From Rhodothermales bacterium (GTDB lineage: Bacteria; Bacteroidota; Rhodothermia; Rhodothermales; JANQRZ01), in contig JBDUXZ010000005.1 of assembly GCA_039944855.1 (NCBI GenBank), positions 564,676-628,675 on the forward strand: DNA of 64,000 nt, given 5' to 3'. A program made the position numbers and the translations under genes. Shown here piece after piece: positions 1-8,908 of this stretch. The notes under the pieces are model-generated. The model saw only the letters and a program-made list of their open reading frames with translations. It did not search any database and was not told the DNA's origin. The stretch's first letter is position 1, and every line of letters starts with the position of its first letter.

Positions 1-1252
1 AGACCGAGCCGCACGACGTGCCGGCGGCGCACGCGTCGCTCTGGGCGCCGACGAAGAGGGCGTCGCCGTCGAGGGCGAGGGAGATCCCGAACTGGTCTTC
101 GGTGTCGTTGTCGGAGCTCGTGAACGGGACCGGCTCGGCCCACCGTCCGTCGGTCTGCCGGGCAAAGCGGTAGGCGGTGCCGCAGTCGATCCCGCTCGCG
201 CAGCTATCGAAGTGGTCGCCGACGACGAGGTAGTCCTCGGAGAGCGCGAGCGAGATGCCGAAGGCGGACACCGCCTCGGCGTCCGGGATCGTGAGGCGCT
301 GGGTCTCGACGAAGGTGCCGCCGTAGTTGCCGCCGGGCTGGTTCTCGAAACCGTAGGCCGCTCCGCATCGGCCTCCGTCCTCGCACTCGCGGAAGGGGGC
401 CCCGACCACGAGCTCGGCCCCGAGGCTCTCGACTTTAGAGCCGAACCGGGCGCCTGCTTCCGGGTCGGACGGCGTCACCTTCTGTATCTGCCCGAATGAG
501 CCGTCGAGCAGGCGCGTGAAGTAGTAGACCGCGCCGCAGTCGTTCCCGGCCGCGCAGTCGTCGAAGTCAGCGCCGACGTATGCGTCCAGCCCGCCGGCGA
601 CGTCGATGCCGAACGCGTCGCCCGCGCCGGGGTCGTCCGGGGTGAGCTTCTGGAACTCGGACCAGGTGCCGAGGAAGCCGCGCACGAAGCGGTAGGCCGC
701 GCCGCAGTCGGGCCCCGCCGCGCAGTTGTCGCCCGGCGCGCCGATGGTGAGCCACCCGCCGCCGGTCGAGAGCGCGATGCCGAAGCGGTCGCCGGGGCTG
801 GCGTCGGACGCCACGAGCCGCTGGCTCTGTGCGAAGGAGCCGTTGGGCTGGGGGTCGAAGACGTAGGCCGCCCCGCATTGGGTGCTGCCCGCGCAGCCGT
901 CGAAATACGAGCCGACGACGATCTGGCGGGGGACGTTGCCGAAGGAGAGCGCGTCGGTGATGACCACGTCGATGCCGAAGGACCGGGCGCCGGGCGCGGT
1001 CAGCTTCTGCGTCTGAGCCCACGAGCCGTCGGGCTGCTTCCTGAACACGTACGCCGCGCCGCACGTCGGTCCCACGTTGCAGTTCTCGCGGGGGGCGCCG
1101 ACGACGGCGAGGTCGTCGTCGAGCGCGACGCGGGTGCCGAAGTTGTCGAGCGCGCCGATGTCGGAGGAGGTGATTTTCTGGACCTCGGTCTGGGCGAGGG
1201 CCGCCGGAGGGAGGAGGAGGCAGACGCCGAGCAGGAGGGAGAGGACACGCAT
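1..1252 (-). CDS. Secreted FG-GAP repeat (integrin-alpha-like beta-propeller) protein, 3' end beyond window
   Basis: Reading the minus strand from the ATG at 1252 gives one open frame to the window edge (417 residues, no stop), so the gene is cut by the boundary. It starts with a signal peptide (MRVLSLLLGVCLLLPPAALA) and then has about seven repeats of roughly 55-60 residues. Each repeat carries an FG-GAP-like core (DxFGxxVAL..D..VVGAP) followed by a Cys pair in a C-x(4-6)-CGAAYVF context. The regularly spaced cysteines suggest disulfides in an exported beta-propeller. A TGAGGT sequence sits about 10 bases before the ATG. Known: FG-GAP propellers mediate adhesion or protein contacts. Inferred: cell-surface or secreted protein. 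It lies downstream of the sigma factor-kinase pair, 161 bases after the kinase stop. Whether a sorting domain follows cannot be seen. Confidence 0.8.
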   Translation of the reverse strand, partial: MRVLSLLLGVCLLLPPAALAQTEVQKITSSDIGALDNFGTRVALDDDLAVVGAPRENCNVGPTCGAAYVFRKQPDGSWAQTQKLTAPGARSFGIDVVITDALSFGNVPRQIVVGSYFDGCAGSTQCGAAYVFDPQPNGSFAQSQRLVASDASPGDRFGIALSTGGGWLTIGAPGDNCAAGPDCGAAYRFVRGFLGTWSEFQKLTPDDPGAGDAFGIDVAGGLDAYVGADFDDCAAGNDCGAVYYFTRLLDGSFGQIQKVTPSDPEAGARFGSKVESLGAELVVGAPFRECEDGGRCGAAYGFENQPGGNYGGTFVETQRLTIPDAEAVSAFGISLALSEDYLVVGDHFDSCASGIDCGTAYRFARQTDGRWAEPVPFTSSDNDTEDQFGISLALDGDALFVGAQSDACAAGTSCGSV

Positions 1253-1413
1253 GATTAGTACCTCACGGGAAGTTGAAGGAAAGGCGAGGCGTAGCGTGGG
1301 AGAGCGGCCTCTATCCCTGAAGGCGCAACCCCTCGCCGAACAGGTTCATTCCTCACCCAATAATTCCTTCCCCAGACCCGCCCCCGTACCAGCGCGAGCC
1401 GCAGCAGCTCCGT

Positions 1414-4176
1414 TCAATCGAGGTCGAGCGCGGCGTCGCCGGGTCGTCCCCATGCCTCGTAGAGCGCCGCGAGGGCTTCGCGCGTTTCGCGGAGGTGAGG
1501 GCTGCCCGGTCCGTAACGGGCCTCCCGAAGCCGGAGCGCCTCCCCCAAGAGCTGCTCTGCTTCCTCGTACTGCCCGCGAGCCGTCGCCGCACGACCGAGC
1601 CCTTCGAGCGCGGCGGCCAGCCCCATCGGGTCGGTGTCGGTGGTCCGGCGCAGGGGAGCGAGGGCGGCGCGGAGGAGGGCGTCGGCCTCGTCGTAGCGGC
1701 GCTGCGCGATGAGGGCTTCGCCGATGCGGACGGACCCCGCCGCGAGCTTCGGGTGGTCGGCCTCGTGCAACGCGGCGTCGATCGCATGGCCTTCGCGGTA
1801 GGCGCGCTCGGCGCCTCGGGCGTCGCCGCGGGCCAGGAGCACGTCGCCTAGAGCGCTCAGCATGTTGGCGACGCGGGGGTGGGTCTCGCCGTGGTGGCGC
1901 CGCGCGGTCGCGAGCGCCTCACGCTGGAGGACGAGGGCCGTGTCGAGGCGGCCCTGCTCGCGGGCTACGCGGACGAGGTGGCTGAGCGCGCTGGCGGTGT
2001 GGGGGTGGTCCTCCCGCTGCCAGACGGCGAGGGCCTCCCGGAGCAGCGGCTCGGCCTCGCCGTAGCGGGCCTGGTCGACGAGGACGGCGCCGAGGTTGCT
2101 CGCCACGCTCGCCACACCCATGTCGCCGTCGCCGCCGAGCGCCCGCTCCATCGCGAGCGCGTCGCGGTAGTAGGCCTCCGCCTCGGCGTAGCGGGCGCGC
2201 CGTTTCTCGAGGAAGCCGAGGTCGTTGAGCGCCTTGGCGATGGTCGGGTGCGCGTCTCCGTAGATCCGGCGGTAGCCGGCGAGCGTGAGGACCGCGTAGC
2301 GGAGCGCCGCCTCCGTATCCCCTCGGGCGAAGGCGACGTGGCCGAGGTCGCGGAGGCCCGTGACGGTCTCCGTAGCGTCGGGGCCGAGCAGGGCGAGGTT
2401 GAGGGCGTAGCCCATCTTGTAGAGCGAGTCGGCCGCAGCGTAGTCGGCGAGGAAATAGCGGGTGCTGGCGGCGAGCACGAGCGCCGCCGCCAGGCCGACC
2501 GTGCGCTCTCCGTCCCGCTCGTAAAGGGCGAGGCTCTGGCGTCCGAGCGAGTCGGCGGTGGCGTAGTCGCCGCGCTGGACGTGGAGCCAGGCGAGGTCGT
2601 GGAGGCTCTCGGCCACGTCGAGCGCGGCGGGGCCGAGGGCGTCGCGGCGAACGGCGAGGGCGCGTTCGAGGAGGGGTTGCGCCCGGTCGTAGAGGCCGAG
2701 CCGGTAGTACACGTCGCCGAGGACGCGGAGCATCGCCGCCTGCACCTCGGGCTCGTCCGCCAACTCGGCGTCGACGCGCGCCGCGCCGCGGTCGAGGAGG
2801 TCGCGGGCGCGGAGCGTGTCGCCTCCGACCTCGGCGAAGGGGTTCGAGGCGCCGAAGAGGTCGGCGAGGAATGCCGAAACGCGCTCGGCCTTCCGCGCCT
2901 CGGTGAGCGCGCGGTCGCGCTCGGCCTGGAGGCGGACCGTGTAGAGCCCGGTGACGAGGGCGAGGACGAGGACGCCGAGGACGGCCGCGGCGATCCCCTG
3001 CCGGTGGCGGCGGGCGAACTTCCGCAGCCGGTAGCCCACGGAGTCCCGCCGCGCGGTGACAGGGAGCCCGGCGAGGTGCCGCTTGATGTCCTCGACGAAC
3101 GCTTCGGCGCTCGCGTACCGGCGTTCCGGTTCGGGCTGGAGCGCCTTGAGACAGACGACGTCGAGGTCGCCGCGTAGCCGGCGGGCGAGGCGCTTCGTCG
3201 TCGTCTGCCGCGCGAGGGCGGCCTCCTCGCTCGTCGCGTCGGCCTCGGTCACGGCCGTCGAGGGGCGGTCGGGCTCGCGCGTCGGGTCGGCGCTCGTGTC
3301 GGGGCGCTTGCCGGTGAGGAGCTCGAAGAGGACGACGCCGAGGCTGTACACGTCCGTGGCCGCCGTCGCCGGTCCGCCGGTGCGCTGCTCGGGGGCGGCG
3401 TACGCTGGCGTGAGCACACGGCGGCCCGTGACGGTGAGCGCGCCGCTCTCTTCGCCGGCCTCGTCGAGCGCCTTCGCAATGCCGAAGTCGAGGAGCTTGA
3501 CCGTGCCGTCCTCCGTGACGAGGATGTTCGACGGCTTGAGGTCGCGGTGGACGATGAACTGCTGGTGGGCGTGCTGCACGGCCCGGCCCACCTGCCCGAC
3601 GAGGCGGAGGCGGGCGTCGAGGCCGAGCCGCTCGCGGTCGCAGTACTCCGTCAGCGGCACGCCGTCCACGAGCTCCATCGCGAAGTACGGCGTGCCGTCA
3701 TCGGCCACGCCTGCGTCGTAGAGCCGGGCGATGTGGGGGTGCTCGAGCCGCGCCAGCATCCGGCGCTCGAGCTCGAAGCGCCGCCGTGCGGCCGGGTCGG
3801 CGAGGTCGCCCCGGACGACCTTGAGCGCGACCTGCCGGCCGACGTCCTCGCGCTCGGCGAGGTAGACGGTCCCCATCCCGCCGCGCCCGAGCAGGCGACG
3901 CAGACGGTACGGCCCGATGGGGCGGCCTTCGACGGCGTCGGGTTCCTCACCCTCTACCGCGTCGAGCGCCTCCTCCGTTGGCTCGTAGAGGCGGACGAGC
4001 GGCTCGTCGAGCAGGAACGCCGCCTCGTCGGTGTCGGCAGCGAGGTACGCCTCGACGGCGCGGCGGAGCTCGGCGTCGTCGCAGGCGGCGTCGAGGAAGC
4101 CGGCCCGCGTCTCGGAGGGGTGCTCCAAAGCGGCGAAGAAGAGGTGCTGGATGCGGTCGAGGCGGTCGGCGTCCAT
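1414..4176 (-). CDS. Membrane-anchored Ser/Thr protein kinase with C-terminal TPR sensor region
   Basis: 920 residues. The N-terminal half is a Hanks-type kinase of the PknB group: glycine loop GRGGMGTVYLAE (about 97-108), lysine in ALKV (119), catalytic loop HRDLKPSNIL (about 210-219), DFG (230-232) and APEQ (261-264) are all present, so it should be active. One hydrophobic segment (about 394-414) separates the cytoplasmic kinase from about 500 residues of tandem TPRs (for example RRDALGPAALDVAESLHDLA), which would be periplasmic and could bind peptides or partners. The gene follows the ECF sigma factor gene by 64 bases on the same strand. Kinase-TPR proteins next to ECF sigma factors are a recurrent arrangement in Bacteroidota, Acidobacteriota and Planctomycetota, where the kinase is thought to control the sigma factor. 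That link is inferred here. Confidence 0.93.
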   Translation of the reverse strand: MDADRLDRIQHLFFAALEHPSETRAGFLDAACDDAELRRAVEAYLAADTDEAAFLLDEPLVRLYEPTEEALDAVEGEEPDAVEGRPIGPYRLRRLLGRGGMGTVYLAEREDVGRQVALKVVRGDLADPAARRRFELERRMLARLEHPHIARLYDAGVADDGTPYFAMELVDGVPLTEYCDRERLGLDARLRLVGQVGRAVQHAHQQFIVHRDLKPSNILVTEDGTVKLLDFGIAKALDEAGEESGALTVTGRRVLTPAYAAPEQRTGGPATAATDVYSLGVVLFELLTGKRPDTSADPTREPDRPSTAVTEADATSEEAALARQTTTKRLARRLRGDLDVVCLKALQPEPERRYASAEAFVEDIKRHLAGLPVTARRDSVGYRLRKFARRHRQGIAAAVLGVLVLALVTGLYTVRLQAERDRALTEARKAERVSAFLADLFGASNPFAEVGGDTLRARDLLDRGAARVDAELADEPEVQAAMLRVLGDVYYRLGLYDRAQPLLERALAVRRDALGPAALDVAESLHDLAWLHVQRGDYATADSLGRQSLALYERDGERTVGLAAALVLAASTRYFLADYAAADSLYKMGYALNLALLGPDATETVTGLRDLGHVAFARGDTEAALRYAVLTLAGYRRIYGDAHPTIAKALNDLGFLEKRRARYAEAEAYYRDALAMERALGGDGDMGVASVASNLGAVLVDQARYGEAEPLLREALAVWQREDHPHTASALSHLVRVAREQGRLDTALVLQREALATARRHHGETHPRVANMLSALGDVLLARGDARGAERAYREGHAIDAALHEADHPKLAAGSVRIGEALIAQRRYDEADALLRAALAPLRRTTDTDPMGLAAALEGLGRAATARGQYEEAEQLLGEALRLREARYGPGSPHLRETREALAALYEAWGRPGDAALDLD

Positions 4177-4240
4177 CGCGTGACGTGCTCGGAGAACAGG
4201 AGACTGTACGAGGGATAGCGCGAAACGGGCGGGGCCGGAG

Positions 4241-4834
4241 TCATCCTGTCCCCGGCTCCCCCCCGGATTCGAGGGCGTGGCGGAGCCACGCCCGCGCCAT
4301 CCGCCAGTCCCGGACGACGGTGACGCGCGCGACGCCGAGCGCCTCGGCGGTCTCCGTCACCGTGAGGCCCGCGAAGAACCGGCACTCCACGATGCGCACG
4401 TGCCGGGGGTTGATCCGCTCTAGCTGCTCCATCGCCTGGTCGAGCGCGATGAGCTCCTCGACCTGGGGGCCGGCGAGGGGCGGACTGTTCTCGTCGATGG
4501 TGATGTGAACGGCTCCCCCGCCTCGCTTGTCTGCGTTACGTGCGCGGGCGTAGCTGACGAGGACGTGCCGCATCGCCCGCGACGCCACGGCGAAGAAGTG
4601 CGCCCTGTTCTCCCAGTCTTTGCGGTCGTTCCCGACGAGCTTGAGGTACGCTTCGTTGACGAGGGCCGTCGTGTTGAGCGTGTGCCCCGGGCGCTCCCGT
4701 CGGAGCTGGCGGTGGGCGATCGACCGGAGCGTGCCGATCACCTCGGGCAGCAACTCGTCGAAGGCCTCGGCTCGCCCGGCGCCGAGCTCCTGGAGGAGCC
4801 GCGTGACGGAAGGGTCGGGATCCGCAGAGTTCAT
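4241..4834 (-). CDS. ECF-type RNA polymerase sigma factor (Ser/Thr-kinase-associated type)
   Basis: 197 residues from the ATG at 4834. I prefer this start (MNSADPDPSVTRLLQE) because the 44 residues upstream look like read-through of untranslated DNA. Sigma region 2 is seen as LNTTALVNEAYLKLV and FFAVASRAMRHVLVSYARAR. Region 4 is the helix-turn-helix FFAGLTVTETAEALGVARVTVVRDWRMAR. The protein resembles the ECF subfamily that carries the LVNEAYLKL signature and is usually encoded beside Hanks kinases. No anti-sigma factor is encoded next to it, so control by phosphorylation from the downstream kinase is plausible (inference). On the minus strand a TACCTTGC sequence about 50 bases upstream is a weak match to a Bacteroidota -7 box. 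Confidence 0.9.
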   Translation of the reverse strand: MNSADPDPSVTRLLQELGAGRAEAFDELLPEVIGTLRSIAHRQLRRERPGHTLNTTALVNEAYLKLVGNDRKDWENRAHFFAVASRAMRHVLVSYARARNADKRGGGAVHITIDENSPPLAGPQVEELIALDQAMEQLERINPRHVRIVECRFFAGLTVTETAEALGVARVTVVRDWRMARAWLRHALESGGEPGTG

Positions 4835-5064
4835 AGCGCGCGAGGCATGAAGGGGGGACCGTGCGGCGGGCTCGGGGCCGTTACCGCAAGGTACGCATCG
4901 GAGCGTCATCCTAGAGGCAGCGCGGCGGGTCGGTCGCGCCCGGGAGCAGGCATCCAAGGCTCGCAAACTAAGTGGACGTTTTGAACGTTTTCGTGAAACT
5001 TCCCCCTGCTCGCCTCGTTAGCGGGTTAGATCTGAACAAACAGGTCCCATTTGAAGAGAGCATC

Positions 5065-6663
5065 ATGAGCTGGATGTCCCGGCTATCGCGTCGCGCCGAC
5101 GCCCGACTGAATGTCCGCACCGCCCCCGTATCGCTGGGGCCGGACGCCCCCCACGTCGTCGTGGTCGGGGCAGGGTTCGGGGGGCTCGCGGCGGCCGTCC
5201 GACTCCTCGTGCGCGGCTACCGCGTCACCGTCGTGGACCGGCTCGATCAGCCCGGCGGGCGCGCCCGCGTCTTCGAGCAGGACGGCTACACGTTCGATGC
5301 GGGCCCGACACTCATCACCGCGCCGTTCCTCTTCGCCGAACTGTGGAAGCTGGCCGGGCGGCGGATGGAGGACGATGTCGAGTTCGTCCCAATCTCCCCG
5401 TTCTACCGCATCCGGTTCGACGATGGCGAGGTCTTCGACTACACCGGCGATGCAGCCGCGATGCGCCGCGAGATCGCCCGGTTTAACCCGGACGACGTGG
5501 CAGGCTACGACCGCTTCCTCAAGAAGAGCGAGCAGATCTACGATGTCGGCTTCGAAGAGCTCGGGCACGTCCCGTTCGGGCGCGTGATGGATATGGCACG
5601 GATCGCCCCGGCGATGGCGGCGCTCGAAAGCTACCGGACGGTCTACGGCCTCGTGTCGAAGTACATCAAAGACGAGCGGCTGCGGCAGGTCTTCTCGTTC
5701 CACCCCCTCCTCGTCGGCGGCAACCCGTTTTCGACGACGAGCATCTACACGCTCATCGCCTTCCTCGAACGGAAGTGGGGCGTGTGGTACGCGATGGGCG
5801 GGACGGGCGCGCTCGTCCGCGGCATCGCCGACCTGGTCGAAGATCTCGGCGGGACGTTCCGCCTCGGCGAGACGGTCGAGGAGATCACCGTCGAGCAGGA
5901 CGGTCGCCGTCCGCGCGCAACCGGCGTTCGGCTCGCCACCGGCGAGCACCTCGCGTCCGACCTGGTCGTCTCGAACGCCGATGCGGCGTGGACCTACCGC
6001 CACCTCATCGCTCCCGAGCACCGGACGACGTGGACCGACGACCGCGTGGACCGGGCGAAGCTCTCGATGAGCCTCTTCGTGTGGTATTTCGGCACCGACA
6101 AGCAGTACGAGGACGTCGCCCACCACACGATCCTCCTAGGCCCGCGCTACCGCGAACTCCTCGACGACATCTTCCACAAGAAGCACCTCGCCGACGACTT
6201 CTCGCTCTACCTCCACCGCCCCACGGCGACGGACCCGTCGATGGCCCCGCCCGGGCACGACAGCTTCTACGTCCTCTCGCCCGTGCCGCACCTCGACAGC
6301 GGGACCGACTGGAGCACCGAGACCGAGAAGTACCGCAAAGCCATCGCGCAGTCGCTCTCCGAGTCCGTGCTGCCGGGGCTCGAAGACCACCTCACGGCCA
6401 GCCTCACGCTGACGCCGCAGGGCTTCCTCGACGACTACCTCTCGGTGCGCGGCGCGGCGTTCTCCTTCGAGCCCGTGCTGACGCAGAGCGCCTACTTTCG
6501 CCCGCACAACGCGAGCGAAGACGTCGACGGGCTCTACCTCGTCGGCGCGGGGACGCACCCCGGCGCGGGCATGCCCGGCGTGCTCTCCTCGGCCCGCGTG
6601 CTCGACACCGTCGTGCCCGACCCCGCCGATCTCCCTGTTTCCCGAACCCTCCAAACCGCCTGA
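5065..6663 (+). CDS. crtI: Phytoene desaturase (carotenoid biosynthesis)
   Basis: 532 residues. FAD-dependent oxidoreductase of the CrtI family, which introduces double bases into phytoene on the way to lycopene, at the cytoplasmic membrane. Visible: dinucleotide-binding VVVGAGFGGLAAA (32-44) ending with the acidic residue of VTVVDR, the CrtI signature RARVFEQDGYTFDAGPTLIT, and the C-terminal FAD motif YLVGAGTHPGAGMPGVLSSA. The ATG at 5065 is chosen because it follows a GAAGAGAG purine stretch and begins just before the conserved core; a longer GTG-type frame to 4972 adds 31 unlikely residues. It is transcribed divergently from the sigma factor gene across 230 bases. No phytoene synthase gene is adjacent. 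A related CrtI-family activity (CrtD, CrtN) cannot be excluded from sequence alone. Confidence 0.9.
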   Translation: MSWMSRLSRRADARLNVRTAPVSLGPDAPHVVVVGAGFGGLAAAVRLLVRGYRVTVVDRLDQPGGRARVFEQDGYTFDAGPTLITAPFLFAELWKLAGRRMEDDVEFVPISPFYRIRFDDGEVFDYTGDAAAMRREIARFNPDDVAGYDRFLKKSEQIYDVGFEELGHVPFGRVMDMARIAPAMAALESYRTVYGLVSKYIKDERLRQVFSFHPLLVGGNPFSTTSIYTLIAFLERKWGVWYAMGGTGALVRGIADLVEDLGGTFRLGETVEEITVEQDGRRPRATGVRLATGEHLASDLVVSNADAAWTYRHLIAPEHRTTWTDDRVDRAKLSMSLFVWYFGTDKQYEDVAHHTILLGPRYRELLDDIFHKKHLADDFSLYLHRPTATDPSMAPPGHDSFYVLSPVPHLDSGTDWSTETEKYRKAIAQSLSESVLPGLEDHLTASLTLTPQGFLDDYLSVRGAAFSFEPVLTQSAYFRPHNASEDVDGLYLVGAGTHPGAGMPGVLSSARVLDTVVPDPADLPVSRTLQTA

Positions 6664-6702
6664 ACCGTCGCTTCCATCGGCGTTTCGCAGACTCCCCCGA
6701 TT

Positions 6703-7302
6703 ATGTCGAAGCATCATCACGTCGTCCGCATCGACATCGAGCCGTCCGAGGACAGCCCGCGCCGTAGCTCTACGCACGGTTGGCAGGTCCGCGTGAGCCA
6801 CGATGGGACGCGCAAGACCAAGTTTTTCGCCGATCGCAAGTACGGCGGGCGCGAGGCCGCGCTCCAACTCGCCATCGACCACCGCGATGAGTTGCTCGAA
6901 GCCCGCCCCGAGCCGAGCGGTCCCGTGGAGCGCCGCGCGCAGAAGCGGAGCACGTCCGGTGTGGCCGGCGTCCGCCTCGCGTTCAAGAACGAGACGGCGT
7001 ACATCGAAGCCAACTGGGTGGGGGACGACGGGCGCTCCGTGACCTCGTTCTCGGTGGGCCGGTGGGGCCTGCGTAAGGCGACGTGGCAGGCGTGCAAGAG
7101 CCGCGCCGTCGGCCTAGGCGTGCGCAATCCCGAACGGATTCAGACCATGTTCGAGACGGCATATCCGAACCTGCAGGAGAGCCTTGCCGCCGCGCTCGCG
7201 GAGCGCAACCAAGAGGCGTTGCCGACGCTCGGTGCTGGCGAAGTCGGCGGGGACGGGGCGATGCACCGCTCGGTGCAGGAGCCGAAGCAGCAGGAAGCGT
7301 AG
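6703..7302 (+). CDS. Protein with two AP2/ERF-like DNA-binding domains
   Basis: 199 residues, starting 39 bases after crtI. Two segments look like bacterial AP2 domains. The first (about 25-66) has HGWQVRVSHDGTRKTKFFAD followed by KYGGREAALQLAI and a basic helix. The second (about 83-131) begins SGVAGVRLAFKNETAYIEAN and continues with FSVGRWGLRKATWQACKSR. This is the three-strand-plus-helix pattern of AP2: a GV or W strand, a second strand with aromatic residues, then FxxxKYG and an Ala-rich helix. In bacteria AP2 domains are mostly found with HNH homing endonucleases; here no nuclease motif is visible. About 60 C-terminal residues are low-complexity and rich in Gln, Glu and Ala. Likely a DNA-binding protein; target and role unknown. 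A strong hairpin terminator follows at 7344-7372. Confidence 0.72.
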   Translation: MSKHHHVVRIDIEPSEDSPRRSSTHGWQVRVSHDGTRKTKFFADRKYGGREAALQLAIDHRDELLEARPEPSGPVERRAQKRSTSGVAGVRLAFKNETAYIEANWVGDDGRSVTSFSVGRWGLRKATWQACKSRAVGLGVRNPERIQTMFETAYPNLQESLAAALAERNQEALPTLGAGEVGGDGAMHRSVQEPKQQEA

Positions 7303-7343
7303 CGGCGTCGGCGCGCCGATTAGCGAGCACGTCGTTTATTCAG

Positions 7344-7372
7344 CGGCCCCGTCTGAGCGTCAGGCGGGGCCG
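7344..7372 (+). terminator. Hairpin terminator after the AP2-domain gene
   Basis: CGGCCCCGTCTGA pairs with TCAGGCGGGGCCG over 13 positions (one G-U pair) with a GCG loop. The downstream bases (TTGGCGTTCG) are only weakly T-rich, so it may act with Rho or simply protect the 3' end. It lies about 40 bases after the stop at 7302. Confidence 0.7.
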
Positions 7373-7503
7373 TTGGCGTTCGATAGTGCCGTGGGAATGA
7401 CGAGAGGTTGACTTGGCAGCGCCGTCCTCGTACCGTTTCAGGAGCGATAACTTAATCCTGACAGCGGCTTCGCCTTCTGCCTGCCCCCCTGATCTCTGCT
7501 TTC

Positions 7504-8901
7504 ATGTCCACTTCTGGAACGCTGTCGCTTGCTGTACTGTCGCTCGCTTTAATCCTGCCGTTCGCCGCTCCGGCTCCGTGTGCGCAACCCGAAGCAGATT
7601 CTCTCGCGTGGGAACTCGTCGGACAGCCCCTTGAAGCACACGGCCTTCTCGCCGCCGGAATAGCCGACGATCTGCCGCTGTCGGTCTATGCCAACGGGCC
7701 GGATGGCCTCTTCGTCATCCACTCCGGCGAGGAGGACTGGACGCTCGTCGCCCTGCGTAACGATGGCGGCTTCCGCACGAACGATGATACCTTCGTCTCA
7801 CGCGAGGGCACCCTGTTCGGGGTCGGGTTCAGCAGCCTTCAGCGCTCCCCCGACGGCGGGCAGACGTGGGTGTACGTCCTCGATGGCTGCGGCATCGCGC
7901 CCATCTATACGTCCGCTGGTGCCCTCATCTGTAATCTCGACGGCCATCCCTCGGACACGATTGCCCGGAGCACCGATGACGGGCTCACTTGGGAGCCGAT
8001 CGACATGTGGCCGACGCTCGAAGGCCGCATCCTCCCGCTTACCTTCGCCACGCTCCCGGTCTCGGCTGACCTCTCCAGCGGGCGGATCGTCGCCGGCGGC
8101 AACGACGCCATCGTCTACTCCGACGATGACGGCTTCTCGTGGGAGCCGACGAATCTCTACGCCGGTTTTCGCTACCGAATCAACTCCATTGTCCGCGCGC
8201 CGTGGGGCCTGATCTACGCCGCTGTGAACGACTTCGCCGAGGACGACATCGGCGGGATGTGGGAGAGCTTCGACGGGGCGGTGTGGACACGGGTAGGGCA
8301 GATTTCGGCTCCTCCCGACAACGGAGGGGCGCAGATCATTGCTCTCGGTGACTCGATGCTCTGCTCGATCAACCCCGGCGAGACGCAGGATATCCAGGTG
8401 TACTGCTCGGGGGACCGTGGGCGGACGTGGGCGGGGACAGGCGTGATCGCGGCAGAGGAGGCGGTCGGGAACGCGGTGCGGAAGGAGGAACTCATCGTGG
8501 GACCAGAGGGGCGGTTGTGGCTGGGGGTGACGGGGGTGGGGCCTGGCACGGAGGGTGGAGTGTTCCGCACGGTGGAGCCGGTGGTTCCGGTGAGTGCAGA
8601 GGACGGGCCGGAGCCGGGAAAGCCGGGCGTTGAACTTGGCGCGGCGTATCCGAACCCGTCGAGCGGGGCGGTGACGGTGCCGCTTGTGCTATCGGAAGTA
8701 GCCGAGGTCTCGGTCGTGGTCTACGACGTGCTCGGGCGGCAGGTGGCCGTGCTCGCGGACGGGCGCGTGGAGGCGGGGCGTCACGCATTCGCGCTCGACG
8801 GCGGCACGCTACCGGCCGGGCTCTACATCGTGCGTGCCACGGTGCGGACGGACGATGGCACGGAGCGGGCGTTCTCGCAGCGGGTGAGCATCGTCCGCTG
8901 A
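7504..8901 (+). CDS. Secreted BNR/sialidase-fold beta-propeller with T9SS type A sorting domain
   Basis: 465 residues. A signal peptide (about 1-27, ending PAPCAQ) is followed by a propeller with four Asp-box (BNR) motifs: SPDGGQTW, STDDGLTW, SDDDGFSW and SGDRGRTW. The last ~85 residues form a typical type IX secretion sorting domain: AAYPNPSSGAVTVPL, VVYDVLGRQVAVL, GRHAFALDG, LPAGLYIVRATV. Known: Asp boxes stabilise propellers of sialidases, photosystem assembly factors and many non-enzymatic proteins; no sialidase Arg triad is evident, so I do not call an enzyme. Expected to be exported by Sec, moved across the outer membrane by T9SS, and released or surface-attached. A TAACTTAA sequence at 7448 could be its -7 box. 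Convergent with the ABC permease gene, 7 bases away. Confidence 0.85.
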   Translation: MSTSGTLSLAVLSLALILPFAAPAPCAQPEADSLAWELVGQPLEAHGLLAAGIADDLPLSVYANGPDGLFVIHSGEEDWTLVALRNDGGFRTNDDTFVSREGTLFGVGFSSLQRSPDGGQTWVYVLDGCGIAPIYTSAGALICNLDGHPSDTIARSTDDGLTWEPIDMWPTLEGRILPLTFATLPVSADLSSGRIVAGGNDAIVYSDDDGFSWEPTNLYAGFRYRINSIVRAPWGLIYAAVNDFAEDDIGGMWESFDGAVWTRVGQISAPPDNGGAQIIALGDSMLCSINPGETQDIQVYCSGDRGRTWAGTGVIAAEEAVGNAVRKEELIVGPEGRLWLGVTGVGPGTEGGVFRTVEPVVPVSAEDGPEPGKPGVELGAAYPNPSSGAVTVPLVLSEVAEVSVVVYDVLGRQVAVLADGRVEAGRHAFALDGGTLPAGLYIVRATVRTDDGTERAFSQRVSIVR

Positions 8902-8908
8902 GCAGGCG

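Noticed and set aside
1077-1712. Plus-strand frame between the FG-GAP gene and the kinase
   Set aside because: Runs antisense through both genes and has no recognisable domain.
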